64,000 nt of DNA from Halomonas denitrificans (GTDB taxonomy: Bacteria > Pseudomonadota > Gammaproteobacteria > Pseudomonadales > Halomonadaceae), in the NCBI RefSeq assembly GCF_003056305.1, contig NZ_PYVX01000004.1, positions 186,001-250,000 on the forward strand, in the 5' to 3' direction. The translations under genes were made by a program, and so were the position numbers. Below, one piece after another: positions 37,770 through 44,864 of this stretch. The first letter of the stretch is position 1. Every line of letters begins with the position of its first letter. Under the pieces are notes generated by a model. It was not told where the DNA came from and ran no database searches. It saw only the letters and a list, made by a program, of their open reading frames with translations.

Positions 37770-38677
37770 CACGGACCTCCTTCGCCGTCATCGGCGTCCG
37801 GATAGAGGGCCTCCATGCGCCGCCGCCGGGCCTCCTCCTCGACCTCCATGTAGCCGCGGATGCGCTCGGTCAGCACGGCGGGCGGGGGCACGGGCACCAT
37901 CTTGGTCCGCAAGAGGCTCGCCCCCTCGGCGCTGTAGCTGTACTTCTGGGAGTAGGTGGCGTCCACCTGGGTGGTCTGCACGGAGGTATTGCTGCGATAG
38001 CTCTTCGACTTCCGCACCCCCGGCGGCCAGGTCAACCCGACCCGGGTGCTGCGGCCGGCGCTGCGCTGGCGGTCGCTGGTGGCGTTGGAAGTGGTGCGTT
38101 CGTAGGCCCGCTCGCGGGTCATGCGGATGGCGATCTTCACCTCGATGATGGTGTCGACGAACTGGTAGAAGGTCGGCGTGAAGCCCAGCTCCATCATCGA
38201 CATCCGGGTGGGCACCCGAATCACCTTTTCGGCCAGCGTTTCCCCACCGACCTCGGTGTTGAGTGCCGAGGTGACATCGTTACGCGAAGAGCTCCCGGTG
38301 ATCGCCCTCAGGGGCTGAATGGCGGAAGTGGCGCTGCTCTCGCTGCCGGTCTCCGTCTGCACCATCTCACGAATGATCTCCAGTACCACCTCTTTCAGTC
38401 GTATGGAGTCCTCGTCCAGCGCCCCGGTGAGGGAGTCGTCGAAGATGGCGTAGTAGAGCGCCTGCTCGACGGTCATGTACTCGTAGCCGAAGAACACCCG
38501 GCTGTCGTCGAAGGTCTGGTTGCCCCGGCTGTCGATCACCGACTGCAGGCCACCCATCATCTCGGCGGTACGCATCGAGCTCTGGTCGAGCTGGTACTGG
38601 CTGTCCGCGATGGCGAAGGCCATGTCGCGGATCATGTCCCCCATGGGGACATCGAGAAGGTCCTGTCCAATGCTCAT
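37769..38677 (-). CDS. DUF2589-like domain protein with a long internal insertion
   Basis: A 302-residue paralog. The N-terminal helix is VPMGDMIRDMAFAIADSQYQ. An insertion of about 120 residues (roughly 45-162), absent from the others, is mainly acidic and helical (MTVEQALYYAIFDDSLTGAL, IRLKEVVLEIIREMVQTETG). The shared sequence resumes at MELGFTPTFYQFVDTIIEVK (about 163-182), continues with a Ser/Thr/Arg-rich stretch, YSQKYSYSAEGASLLRTKMV and VPPPAVLTERIRGYM, and ends in a charged tail. GGAGGAGAACGACC precedes the ATG. Function unknown. Confidence 0.75.
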   Translation of the reverse strand: MSIGQDLLDVPMGDMIRDMAFAIADSQYQLDQSSMRTAEMMGGLQSVIDSRGNQTFDDSRVFFGYEYMTVEQALYYAIFDDSLTGALDEDSIRLKEVVLEIIREMVQTETGSESSATSAIQPLRAITGSSSRNDVTSALNTEVGGETLAEKVIRVPTRMSMMELGFTPTFYQFVDTIIEVKIAIRMTRERAYERTTSNATSDRQRSAGRSTRVGLTWPPGVRKSKSYRSNTSVQTTQVDATYSQKYSYSAEGASLLRTKMVPVPPPAVLTERIRGYMEVEEEARRRRMEALYPDADDGEGGP

Positions 38678-38711
38678 GGTCGTTCTCCTCCGGTTGGCCG
38701 GCCTGGCCGGC

Positions 38712-39179
38712 TCACTCGCTGTCGGCGTTGCGCTGCTGGCGCAGGAGCGCCATGAACTGCTCGGGCGGGGGCAGCGACACCAGCCGAGCCGCGATGGATG
38801 ACATGCCGGACGCCTCCATGGCGTACTTCCTGGCGTAGCTGACCGACACGGTGGCGGCCGCCATGTAGACCCCGGTGTTGACGCCGCCGGTGACGGAGGC
38901 GCCGACGGAGGTGTCGGTGGACTCGCTCACCGTGAAGCTGAGCCGCGCCTCCACGGTCGCCTCGGTGTAGGCGTAGAAGCTCGGCGTGAAGCCCAGCGCC
39001 AGCAGGCTGTAGGTCTCGCCGCCGACCTCGACCTCGGTCTCGCCCATCACCTTGGCCATCTCCACGGCGTTGCGGTCGAGGGCGAACTGCCCCTCGGCGA
39101 TCGCCATGCCGAGCCGCTCGACGATCTGCGGCAGCGGCGCCGTGACCAGGGCGCGGGTCGTCTGGGTGCCGGCACTCAT
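38712..39179 (-). CDS. Minimal DUF2589-like domain protein
   Basis: A 155-residue protein with only the shared domain, so it best defines its limits: APLPQIVERLGMAIAEGQFA helix (14-33), LLALGFTPSFYAYTEATVEA (59-78), a Ser/Thr/Gly/Val-rich alternating beta region (TDTSVGASVTGGVNTGVYMA), SYARKYAMEASGMSSIAARL and SLPPPEQFMALLRQQ. No signal peptide or membrane segment. It overlaps the OmpA-domain gene by four bases. A self-assembling beta protein is conceivable from the repeating polar/hydrophobic pattern; this is inference. Confidence 0.75.
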   Translation of the reverse strand: MSAGTQTTRALVTAPLPQIVERLGMAIAEGQFALDRNAVEMAKVMGETEVEVGGETYSLLALGFTPSFYAYTEATVEARLSFTVSESTDTSVGASVTGGVNTGVYMAAATVSVSYARKYAMEASGMSSIAARLVSLPPPEQFMALLRQQRNADSE

Positions 39180-40912
39180 GAGCGACGCTCCCGCTGCAGG
39201 GCCTGAATCGCCTCGACGAAGAGCTCGGGCGGCGGCACGGAGGCCAGCCGGGCGGAGATCTGGCTATTGCCGGTCACCGCCATGTTGAACTGCCGCGACT
39301 CCCGCTTGTCCACGCTGACGCCGACGGCCACGGCGGTGCTCGTGCCCTCGCGGCTCTCGACCTCGCGCGACCGCGAGCGGGAGAACTGCCGGGTCACAGT
39401 GAGCCCCTCGCTGCCGGTCAGCTCGATCTGCTCGCTGGTGGCGCTGAACAGCTCGACCTCATAGGTATCGCTGGCACGCATCACCTCGACGACGTGGCCG
39501 AGCTGGTTGGCGCGCAGGGTGGCGGTGGCGTTGAGGGCGGCCGCCAGGTGATGGGCGTAGGCCTCGGCGGCATTCGCCGCATGCCCCGCCACCGCCGTGC
39601 CGTCGAGGGGAAACGCCTCGCCCTCGACGGTGACCGAGAAGGCCGACAGGTCGGGCGAGGCCGGCTGCCAGAGGAAGACGAAGCCGTTGCCGGTGCCGCC
39701 GCCCTGCAGGTCGGGCGCGATACCATCCAGCAGCGCACTGCCTTCGCTACGCAGCGACAGCCAGTAATAGTCGCGCTCGGGCGTGGCGATGGAGGTGGCC
39801 CGCCACTGCTGGTTCGGCGTGCCGTCGTCGTCGTTGGCGCGCGCCGCCCGCTGCTCGCCCTGGCTCTCCACCAGCTCGATCTGCCCCTCGGGCACGCCGT
39901 TGGCGATCAGGAAGTCGCGCACGAAGCGTCCCCTCGCCTCACCCAGCGCCAGGTTCTTCTGCGCCGAGCCCTGGCGGTCGGTCATCCCCTCCAGTCGGAC
40001 CCGCGTGCCCGTCGCGGCGAAGGCGCGGGCCAGCTCGGTCAGGGAGCGTCGGTCGTCCTCGTTGCGAAACTCCGCCTCGCCGGTGTCGAAATAGACCCCG
40101 AACCTCGGCTCGTCCGGCCGATGCGGGGGATGCAGGGAGGTGGTGAAGCCGCCGGCCGCGTCGACCCGGCTCTTGACGTGCTCGGCGTAGGCGGCCAGGT
40201 CGCCCTGGGCGCTGGTCGAGACCGTCGTGCCGCTATTGAGGACATAGTCGGTGGCGACGTTATCGCGGATGGCGATCAGGCCATTGGCCGCGGCGGTGAA
40301 GGTGAAGGCCACCGAGCGGGACGTCGTCACGACCTGGTGGCCGGGGGCATCGCTGGAGATACTGAGCACCGTGTCCGGCGGTGAATAGACCAGCGCCTCG
40401 ACCCCCTGCCCGCCGACCAGCTGGTCGCGCAGGCTGCCGAGTCGGACCCGTGGCGCCTGGCCGGCGGGCACCACCTGTGTCCCGTTCACCGACAGCGTGC
40501 CGGTGGCATCGGCGCGGTACTCGAGCCGGGCCTGGCGGGTCTCGACGCTCGTGCCGCTCTCGCTCTGCGACTCGGACGACGACGAGGAGGAACTCCGCTG
40601 GCGGGTGTCCCCCAGGCGGGCGCTGGCCGAGAAGCCGAACTCGTCGCGCTTGCCCACCTCGAGGCGCAGCTGCAGGGAGACCGAGACGTCGGCGTGCTGA
40701 TAGTGGTAGAAGGCGGGCATCAGGCCCAGCTCCAGCAGCGAGCGCTCGCCGAGCCCGTCCTGGATCTCGGTGAAGGCCTGCATCTGGCGCACCGAGTTGT
40801 CGTCCAGCTCCTTCTGCGCCTTGGCGATGCCCAGCCCGAGTTCCTTGATGAATTCGGCCACACTGGCGTCCGCCAGCACCTGGCCGGGCGTCAAGCCGTC
40901 GTAGTTGGCCAT
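39176..40912 (-). CDS. DUF2589-like protein with embedded OmpA-like domain
   Basis: A 578-residue protein, largest of the operon. The shared domain is split: residues 17-85 hold the helix (SVAEFIKELGLGIAKAQKEL) and LLELGLMPAFYHYQHADVSV, and residues 500-570 hold a second Ser/Arg-rich beta stretch, TGNSQISARLASVPPPELFV and EAIQAL. In between lie a Ser-rich run (SSSSSSSESQSES), a beta region (140-270), an OmpA-like peptidoglycan-binding domain at about 275-380 (YFDTGEAEF, RVRLEGMTDRQGSAQKNLAL, LGEARGRFVRDFLIANGVPE) and an unassigned domain (385-500). No signal peptide is seen despite the OmpA domain. Function unknown. Confidence 0.75.
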   Translation of the reverse strand: MANYDGLTPGQVLADASVAEFIKELGLGIAKAQKELDDNSVRQMQAFTEIQDGLGERSLLELGLMPAFYHYQHADVSVSLQLRLEVGKRDEFGFSASARLGDTRQRSSSSSSSESQSESGTSVETRQARLEYRADATGTLSVNGTQVVPAGQAPRVRLGSLRDQLVGGQGVEALVYSPPDTVLSISSDAPGHQVVTTSRSVAFTFTAAANGLIAIRDNVATDYVLNSGTTVSTSAQGDLAAYAEHVKSRVDAAGGFTTSLHPPHRPDEPRFGVYFDTGEAEFRNEDDRRSLTELARAFAATGTRVRLEGMTDRQGSAQKNLALGEARGRFVRDFLIANGVPEGQIELVESQGEQRAARANDDDGTPNQQWRATSIATPERDYYWLSLRSEGSALLDGIAPDLQGGGTGNGFVFLWQPASPDLSAFSVTVEGEAFPLDGTAVAGHAANAAEAYAHHLAAALNATATLRANQLGHVVEVMRASDTYEVELFSATSEQIELTGSEGLTVTRQFSRSRSREVESREGTSTAVAVGVSVDKRESRQFNMAVTGNSQISARLASVPPPELFVEAIQALQRERRS

Positions 40913-40913
40913 G

Positions 40914-41498
40914 TCATGTCACCTCCTGTCGGGAGAGGTCGGGCGGCAGGGCGGCCCTGCGCGCCAGATCGGGCCGCACCCTGGCGCGGCGAACGGTGTA
41001 GTAGCCGTGGCGGGAGAGCGCCTCGGCCAGTGTCTGGGCGGTGATGGTCAGCGCCCGCCGCCGCCAGGCCTGGAGCTCGGCGGCCAGGGCCAGCCGGTCG
41101 GGATGGGCGATGGCCACCGCCCGCTCCAGCTGCCGGTCGGCCTCGGCCTCCCGGCCGAGGAAGAGCAGCAGGATCGCGCGGCGCAGCGTCAGGGTCGCGT
41201 GGTCGCGCCGCTGCAGCGGCGACACCGCCTCGCGCCGCTCCAGCTCCTCGCAGGCGGCCACGGTGAGCGCCAGGGCATCGGCATGCCGGCCCTCGCGCTC
41301 GAGGCTCTCGAGGATGCAGTCGGTATAGTGGCGCGCGAAGGGCGTCGGGGCCGCCATCTCACCGGCCAGGCGCAGCGCCGTTCGATAGAGCTCGAGGGCG
41401 CGGCCGTGATCGCCGGCCAGGGCGGCCAGCTTGCCTTTCTCCGCGATGGCCAGGTGGCGCATGTGCACCGAGCCGTGATCGAGATTCGTTGCCGTCAT
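40914..41498 (-). CDS. TPR-like helical repeat protein
   Basis: A 194-residue helical protein. Helix pairs typical of TPR are visible: MRHLAIAEKGKLAALAGDHG then RALELYRTALRLAGEM; CILESLEREGRHADALALTV; LRRAILLLFLGREAEADRQL. It lacks signal and membrane segments. The start at 41498 overlaps the preceding stop (ATGA); an internal Met13 is an alternative. TPR proteins act as adaptors, so it may gather the DUF2589-like proteins (inference). The last 30 residues are Arg/Pro-rich. Confidence 0.72.
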   Translation of the reverse strand: MTATNLDHGSVHMRHLAIAEKGKLAALAGDHGRALELYRTALRLAGEMAAPTPFARHYTDCILESLEREGRHADALALTVAACEELERREAVSPLQRRDHATLTLRRAILLLFLGREAEADRQLERAVAIAHPDRLALAAELQAWRRRALTITAQTLAEALSRHGYYTVRRARVRPDLARRAALPPDLSRQEVT

Positions 41499-42595
41499 GT
41501 GTGGTCTCCGGAGGTGGGCGCCGCCTCGACGAAGCGGGTCCGGGCGCCGACCGCGGCGAGCTCGTGGGCCAGTACCCGGGCCTCGAGGTCCGACAGGTCA
41601 TCGACGATGCGCGAGGGGAGCCGGACCGGCTCGCTCAGGTCGAAGCGGGCCAGCACTGCCCTCAGCCTTGCCGTGTCCGTTACGGCCATCAGCTCGATGC
41701 CGGCCCGCCCGAAGCCGCTCGGCTCGCGCTCCACCGAAAGCCCCAGGGCGCGGGCCTCCTCGAGGCATCGCCGGGCCTCGGCCGCGTCACAGGCCTCGGC
41801 CAGGGCCAGGGGGGGATGGGCGAGGACACGGGGCGCCACCTCGGGCGGAATGGTGAAGCGCGCCTCCAGCCAGGCCAGCGCCTCGCGGGTCGGGGGCGCC
41901 TCGGCGGTCAGCACCAGGTCCCAGCGCATCAGGGCACGATTCACCAGCCGGATGCCGCCCTCCCGGCCTAGGGCGGACCAGAGCGAGCGGGCCTCGGCAT
42001 AGGAGAGGTCCAGCGGACACCAGCCCGGCTGGACCGTCAGCCGCTTATCGCGGAGCCGCGACTGCAGCCAGGCCGGCACGCTGGCGCCCGGGGCGAGATG
42101 CAGATCGAAGGGCCCGGCGTCGCTCTGGGCCCGGGTGACCCGGGCGCCCTCGCCGAGCCGCCGGGCGAGGCTCTCCACCGCCGCCGCCCCGACGCCGCCG
42201 AGCACCACGCCGGGGGGTGTGGCCAGCAGCCCGAAGGCGCGCTGGGTCGAGACGCCGAGGAAGGCGGCGAGCGACTCGGTCACCGTAGCGATATGGGTGA
42301 CGTCCAGGACCTGGACGGCCACGTCGAGGGAGGCGTCATCCGCCAGGGCCTCGCCGTGGGGGGAGACGCGGGACTCCAGGCCGAGCGAGGCCAGCAGCCG
42401 GTCGAGGGCCGTGGCGGTATCGGCATCGAGGTCGTCGACGAGGACGGTCGGGGCGCGGAAGATGGCGTCCGCCACCTCGGCGACGGGGCGCGCGAGTCCC
42501 TCGGCGACGGCGCGAAGGGCGGCGGGCGTCACGTCACCGGGCGAGGTGACGATCACCTGATGGCGCGGCGGGGAGCTGGCGGTGCGACTGGTCAC
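41495..42595 (-). CDS. Protein with tandem L7/L12- or ClpS-like repeats, first gene of the operon
   Basis: A 366-residue protein of unknown function. GTG 42595 with GGAGGACCGGG is an excellent start. It is built from about five degenerate units of 60-70 residues, each a strand, helix with PxxVxxxL-type motif, helix and strand: IVTSPGDVTPAALRAVAEGL; VTHIATVTESLAAFLGVSTQ with LLATPPGVVLGGVGAAAVES; FDLHLAPGASVPAWLQSRLR; APPTREALAWLEARFTIPPE with LAHPPLALAEACDAAEARR; VTDTARLRAVLARFDLSEPV. Each ends like LARRLGEGARVTRA. The pattern recalls the ribosomal L7/L12 C-terminal and ClpS fold. It overlaps the TPR gene by four bases. Confidence 0.7.
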   Translation of the reverse strand: MTSRTASSPPRHQVIVTSPGDVTPAALRAVAEGLARPVAEVADAIFRAPTVLVDDLDADTATALDRLLASLGLESRVSPHGEALADDASLDVAVQVLDVTHIATVTESLAAFLGVSTQRAFGLLATPPGVVLGGVGAAAVESLARRLGEGARVTRAQSDAGPFDLHLAPGASVPAWLQSRLRDKRLTVQPGWCPLDLSYAEARSLWSALGREGGIRLVNRALMRWDLVLTAEAPPTREALAWLEARFTIPPEVAPRVLAHPPLALAEACDAAEARRCLEEARALGLSVEREPSGFGRAGIELMAVTDTARLRAVLARFDLSEPVRLPSRIVDDLSDLEARVLAHELAAVGARTRFVEAAPTSGDHT

Positions 42596-42712
42596 CCCGG
42601 TCCTCCTTCCACGAGGGCATCGTGGACCTGGAGATTGGGCGCCTCCTGGGGTGCACATGGCCGCTGACGGTCATCGGCGAGGCGGGGCGCCGAATCAGCT
42701 AATCACGCCCTG

Positions 42713-42742
42713 AAGCTAAGTTCAGGTCATCAGATCCGTCAA
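42713..42742 (-). promoter_or_regulatory. Possible promoter of the ten-gene operon
   Basis: On the minus strand TTGACG (42742-42737) and TAGCTT (42718-42713) are 18 bases apart, about 118 bases before the operon start. The -10 match is weak. An inverted repeat CTGAA-N6-TTCAG (42710-42725) overlaps it and could be an operator. The rest of the 185-base gap shows nothing else. Confidence 0.3.
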
Positions 42743-42780
42743 ACTCCACCAAGCGGTTTTGTCATGCTTCAACGTTCAGA

Positions 42781-43809
42781 TTACTCACACCATCCCGGCA
42801 CGCCCCGGCGGATCCGCCGCGAGAAATCGGCGGCGTCATGGGCCTGCCGGGCACGCTCGGTGATGTCGCCCAAGCGGCGCAGCTCACTGAGGCGGTAGCC
42901 CTCGACCAGCCCGCCCTGCTCATGGACGTACCCCGGCAGCAGGCCGCTGAGCAGCAGGCGATGATCCACCGGCAACCCCTCGATGATCCGGCGCATCATG
43001 GCGAACACTAGGGTCGTGCAGTTGGCGGTGACGGTGTGGTAGAAGCGCGGCTCGCGGGCGAGGTCGTTGGCCGCGGCCACCAGTGCCAGCAACAGCCGGC
43101 GCCGCGTCCCGGCCGAGAGGGTGCTGTGGTAGAGGGTCACCCGCTCACCGCGCACGTTGCTGCGCAGCCGCACCGCGTCGCGTTCGTCGGCGGCGATGAT
43201 CGCCAGCTCGTACTGCTTGAAGAAGCCGCCGATCTCCGAGAAGCGCTCGTCGCGCGCCCGGCGCACCTCCACCGAGAAGGCGACGAAGTCATCGACCTGG
43301 CCGTCATCCCCGGCAAAGCCGAAGGAGACCAGCACGTGGGCGATGCCCGGCCGCCCCCAGCTGGAGACGATCAGGTCCACGCTGCTCAGGTGTTGGAGGT
43401 CATAGACGCGCCGCTCCCAGCCGCCCCGGCCGGTGTCCCGCGTCTGCCAGTCGAAGTGGCGCACATGGTCGAGGGTCAGCCGCTCCCCCACGACCCGGCC
43501 GGTGGCGAGGTGGGCCACGTCCTCGGCCCAGTCGCGTTCCGTCTGCGGCACGAGCCGCCGCCACCAGGCCAGCAGCGCGGCCATCTGCACGCCCATGCCG
43601 ACGAGCGCCGCGAGCGACGCCCCCCACCAGGCGAGCCACAGCCAGCCCGCCCCCGCCGCCAGCCATAGCCCCACCCCGCCCCATCGCCAGGGGCGCGGCA
43701 GCGGCAGGCGATGGCCCAGGGCCAGCGCTCCCCACAGCGTGGCGAGCACGATCCCCAGCCCCAGCAGGCCCTCCAGCAGTGCCATGATCATCGTCGTCCT
43801 CGCCGGCAT
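42781..43809 (-). CDS. DUF4105 (Lnb-like periplasmic domain) membrane protein
   Basis: A 342-residue membrane protein. Three hydrophobic segments at the N-terminus (about 8-28, 42-60, 62-85) precede a periplasmic DUF4105 domain (about 105-290): RHFDWQTRDTGRGGWERRVY, AHVLVSFGF, FVAFSVEVRRARDERFSEIG, FYHTVTANCTTLVF (with the conserved Cys) and the following helix. DUF4105 is related to the N-terminal domain of the lipoprotein acyltransferase Lnb. The likely catalytic Cys in NCTT and a Ser/His pair are present. Role here unknown. It lies upstream of the ten-gene operon on the same strand with a 185-base gap, so a link is only possible. Confidence 0.78.
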   Translation of the reverse strand: MPARTTMIMALLEGLLGLGIVLATLWGALALGHRLPLPRPWRWGGVGLWLAAGAGWLWLAWWGASLAALVGMGVQMAALLAWWRRLVPQTERDWAEDVAHLATGRVVGERLTLDHVRHFDWQTRDTGRGGWERRVYDLQHLSSVDLIVSSWGRPGIAHVLVSFGFAGDDGQVDDFVAFSVEVRRARDERFSEIGGFFKQYELAIIAADERDAVRLRSNVRGERVTLYHSTLSAGTRRRLLLALVAAANDLAREPRFYHTVTANCTTLVFAMMRRIIEGLPVDHRLLLSGLLPGYVHEQGGLVEGYRLSELRRLGDITERARQAHDAADFSRRIRRGVPGWCE

Positions 43810-43854
43810 GATGGCGCGAGGCTACCACGACCGCGCTGCCAGGGGACAAGGCGC

Positions 43855-44823
43855 TCAGACGGCGGTCAGCCAGCCGGCGAAGCCCTGGAGGTCCTCGCCG
43901 AGCTCGCCCCGGGTGACCCGATGGTAGAGCCGCTGCAGCCGGGCGGTCAGCGAGTCCTCGGGGATGGGCCGGTCCGGCGGCGGCGCCCCGGCCCGGGCGC
44001 CGATGTGGCGCCCGTCGAGTTCGCGCAGGGGCAGCAGCTCGGCGGCGGTCCCGGTGACGAAGGCCTCGTCGGCGATATAGAGCTCGTCGCGGGTGATGCG
44101 CCGCTCGCGCACCTCGATCCCCAGCACCTCGCGGGCCAGACGGATCACGCTGTCCCGGGTGATGCCCTGCAGGCAGGAGGTGACCTCGGGGGTGTGCAGC
44201 ACGCCGTCGCGCAGCAGGAAGACGTTGGCCGCCGAGGCCTCGGCCACGTAGCCCTCCGGGTCGAGCATGATCGTCTCGTCGAAGCCCGCCTTGATGGCGG
44301 TGTTCAGCGCCAGCATGGCGTTGACGTAGTGGCCGTTGGTCTTGGCGCGGCACAGGCTGATGTTGACGTGGTGGCGCGCCCAGGAGGAGGTCAGGGCGCG
44401 CAGGCCGATCGCCGCGGCCTCGGGCGAGACGTAGTCGCCGAGGTCCCAGGCGGGGATCATCACGTGGGTCGAGAGCCCCCTGGCGCGCAGCCCCAGCCCC
44501 TCGGCGCCGAAGAAGACCGTCGGCTTGAGGTAGGCGTTGGTCAGGCCGTTGCGCGTCAGGCACTGGCGCTGGGCCTCGATCAGCTCGGCCTCGCCCACGG
44601 GCAGCGGCATGTCCAGGGCGTGGGCGCTGTCGGCCAGGCGGCGGGTATGTTCCGCCACCCGGAAGAGGTGCGTGCCGCCGGGGCCGTGATAGGCGCGCAC
44701 GCCCTCGAAGCAGCCCATGCCGTAGTGCAGGCTGTGGGTCAGCAGGTGGGTGCGGGCGTCGCGCCACGGCAGCCATTCGCCGTCGTGCCAGAGCCAGCCG
44801 TCGCGATCGCAAAGCGGTGTCAT
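43855..44823 (-). CDS. ilvE: Branched-chain-type aminotransferase (fold type IV)
   Basis: A PLP enzyme that interconverts branched-chain amino acids and 2-oxo acids. The 322-residue protein starts at ATG 44823 with AAGGAAGG upstream. It contains THSLHYGMGCFEGVRAY, AYLKPTVFFG, the PLP-Lys region SLCRAKTNGHYVNAMLALN, ETIMLDPEGYVAEASAANVF and VTGTAAELLPL. The layout fits IlvE group I. The deacetylase and oxidoreductase genes that follow upstream might use it in catabolism rather than synthesis, and relatives act on D-amino acids, so the gene symbol is provisional. Confidence 0.85.
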   Translation of the reverse strand: MTPLCDRDGWLWHDGEWLPWRDARTHLLTHSLHYGMGCFEGVRAYHGPGGTHLFRVAEHTRRLADSAHALDMPLPVGEAELIEAQRQCLTRNGLTNAYLKPTVFFGAEGLGLRARGLSTHVMIPAWDLGDYVSPEAAAIGLRALTSSWARHHVNISLCRAKTNGHYVNAMLALNTAIKAGFDETIMLDPEGYVAEASAANVFLLRDGVLHTPEVTSCLQGITRDSVIRLAREVLGIEVRERRITRDELYIADEAFVTGTAAELLPLRELDGRHIGARAGAPPPDRPIPEDSLTARLQRLYHRVTRGELGEDLQGFAGWLTAV

Positions 44824-44864
44824 GGGAGCCTTCCTTGTCGTCAACGGGGTATCGAGAACGGCCG

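Noticed and set aside
34068-42595. Prophage, tailocin, type VI or contractile injection cluster
   Set aside because: No sheath, tube, baseplate, ClpV, portal, terminase, holin or integrase gene, and no attachment site repeats.
42781-43809. DUF4105 gene as the eleventh member of the novel operon
   Set aside because: It is on the same strand but separated by 185 bases with a possible promoter and operator, and it lacks the shared domain; linkage cannot be claimed.
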